Origin: GCA-003244245 sp963712995
GTDB taxonomy: Bacteria > Actinomycetota > Actinomycetes > Mycobacteriales > Pseudonocardiaceae
Assembly: GCA_963712995.1 (NCBI GenBank)
Contig: CAVQKH010000028.1
Span: 15,182-79,181, forward strand
Direction: 5' to 3'
Length of the DNA stretch: 64,000 bases
This document shows, piece by piece, positions 63,510-64,000 of this stretch (position 1 is the first letter of the stretch; every line of letters starts with the position of its first letter). The position numbers and the translations under genes are program-made. Under the pieces are notes generated by a model, which was given only the letters and a program-made list of their open reading frames with translations, ran no database searches and was not told the origin of the DNA.

Positions 63510-64000
63510 GTGACGGAGCAAACGAATGGACGAATTCGCGTGGGCGCCGCAGAGCGCGACGCGGCGATGAAGGCGTTGGGCAAACACATGGAGACTGGGC
63601 ACCTGGAAGTCGACGAGTACACCGAGCGGGTCAATCGGGCGGCAACCGCACGCACTGTTGCCGAGCTTGACGAGTTATTTGTCGACCTGCCCGCTCCGCA
63701 CTACCGCACACCACCCACACCGCCGCACGCGATGTACCAGCCACAGCCCACTGGCTTTCCCGCCGGTATAGTCGGATCTTCTTCGCTTTACGGTCACGAG
63801 TGCGACCGGCCGCTGTCTGACAAGTCGAGGCTGGCAGCTGGCCTGCTGCAGATACTGCTTCCGTTCGGGGTAGGCCGGTTCTATACCGGCCATTTCGGCA
63901 TGGCAGTCGCGCAACTGTGTCTCTCACTGATATGGGTGGGCGTCATCTGGAGCGTCGTCGACGGTATCCTGATCCTTGCCCAGGGTGGAATCGACAGCGC
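63510..64000 (+). CDS. DUF1707 / TM2-domain protein (cut by window end)
   Basis: GTG 63510 starts MTEQTNGRIRVGAAERDAAM and runs open to the end of the window. The DUF1707 domain is clear: RIRVGAAERDAAMKALGKHMETGHLEVDEYTERVNRAATARTVAELDELFVDLP. A Pro/Tyr-rich linker and a TM2 domain follow: KSRLAAGLLQILLPFGVGRFYTGHFGMAVAQL and a second helix LIWVGVIWSVVDGILIL. It is a small membrane protein of unknown function; only the last few codons are outside the window. Confidence 0.9.
   Translation, partial: MTEQTNGRIRVGAAERDAAMKALGKHMETGHLEVDEYTERVNRAATARTVAELDELFVDLPAPHYRTPPTPPHAMYQPQPTGFPAGIVGSSSLYGHECDRPLSDKSRLAAGLLQILLPFGVGRFYTGHFGMAVAQLCLSLIWVGVIWSVVDGILILAQGGIDS

Overview
The window is 64 kb of high-GC chromosomal DNA from a filamentous actinomycete, most likely a Pseudonocardiales relative. 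The markers are a four-gene conservon, a Scr1/DUF397 pair, a 13E12-type DUF222/HNH gene, furA-katG, a DUF4178-DUF2617-DUF4247-DUF350-spermidine synthase block, DUF2252, DUF1707/TM2, and many GTG/TTG starts. All assignments come from reading the sequence; no database search was run. No rRNA, tRNA or CRISPR array was found.

Layout. 1-12 kb: end of a sigma factor, a DyP peroxidase pair, a hydrolase whose 5' end was removed next to a transposase remnant, a monooxygenase-like protein, BrkB, DUF2252, a STAS protein divergent from an NAD-binding ion channel, and a Clp ATPase without N domain. 12-28 kb: an HTH/NB-ARC/TPR STAND regulator, an internally deleted graspetide-type methyltransferase, an amino acid permease with two small genes, a PHB-depolymerase-like esterase with its RHH regulator, an aldo/keto reductase, a VioD-like flavin hydroxylase fused in frame to a His- and Trp/Gly-rich peptide, the spermidine synthase block, and a TetR gene. 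28-35 kb: an ABC1 kinase, then decay: frameshifted P450 and acyl-CoA dehydrogenase, a truncated ISKra4-like transposase joined to a decapitated XRE/TPR regulator. 35-42 kb: SRPBCC, DUF456, the conservon, and a coupled YeeE/YedE pair.

42-60 kb is an accessory, defence-like island: a broken Phd/RelE pair, Scr1/DUF397, a NERD nuclease-UvrD helicase, the 13E12 gene, a 1,422-residue TIR-CHAT-NB-ARC-TPR protein, a deleted Fic gene that keeps an 11-bp inverted-repeat operator, furA-katG, a vapBC pair and a relBE-type pair. 60-64 kb: a frameshifted glycosyltransferase-like membrane protein, fragments of three transposases, a methyltransferase remnant, and a DUF1707/TM2 protein cut by the window end.

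Two loci deserve most attention. One is the peptide-hydroxylase fusion at 22107-23531, where a VioD-like (tryptophan-hydroxylase-related) enzyme carries a Trp/Gly-repeat leader. The other is the TIR-CHAT-NB-ARC-TPR protein at 50053-54321, which joins two effector-type domains to one sensor ATPase. A third theme is recurrent debris: a Fic gene start and an unnamed antitoxin-like fragment each occur at two places, which suggests repeated exchange of small modules.
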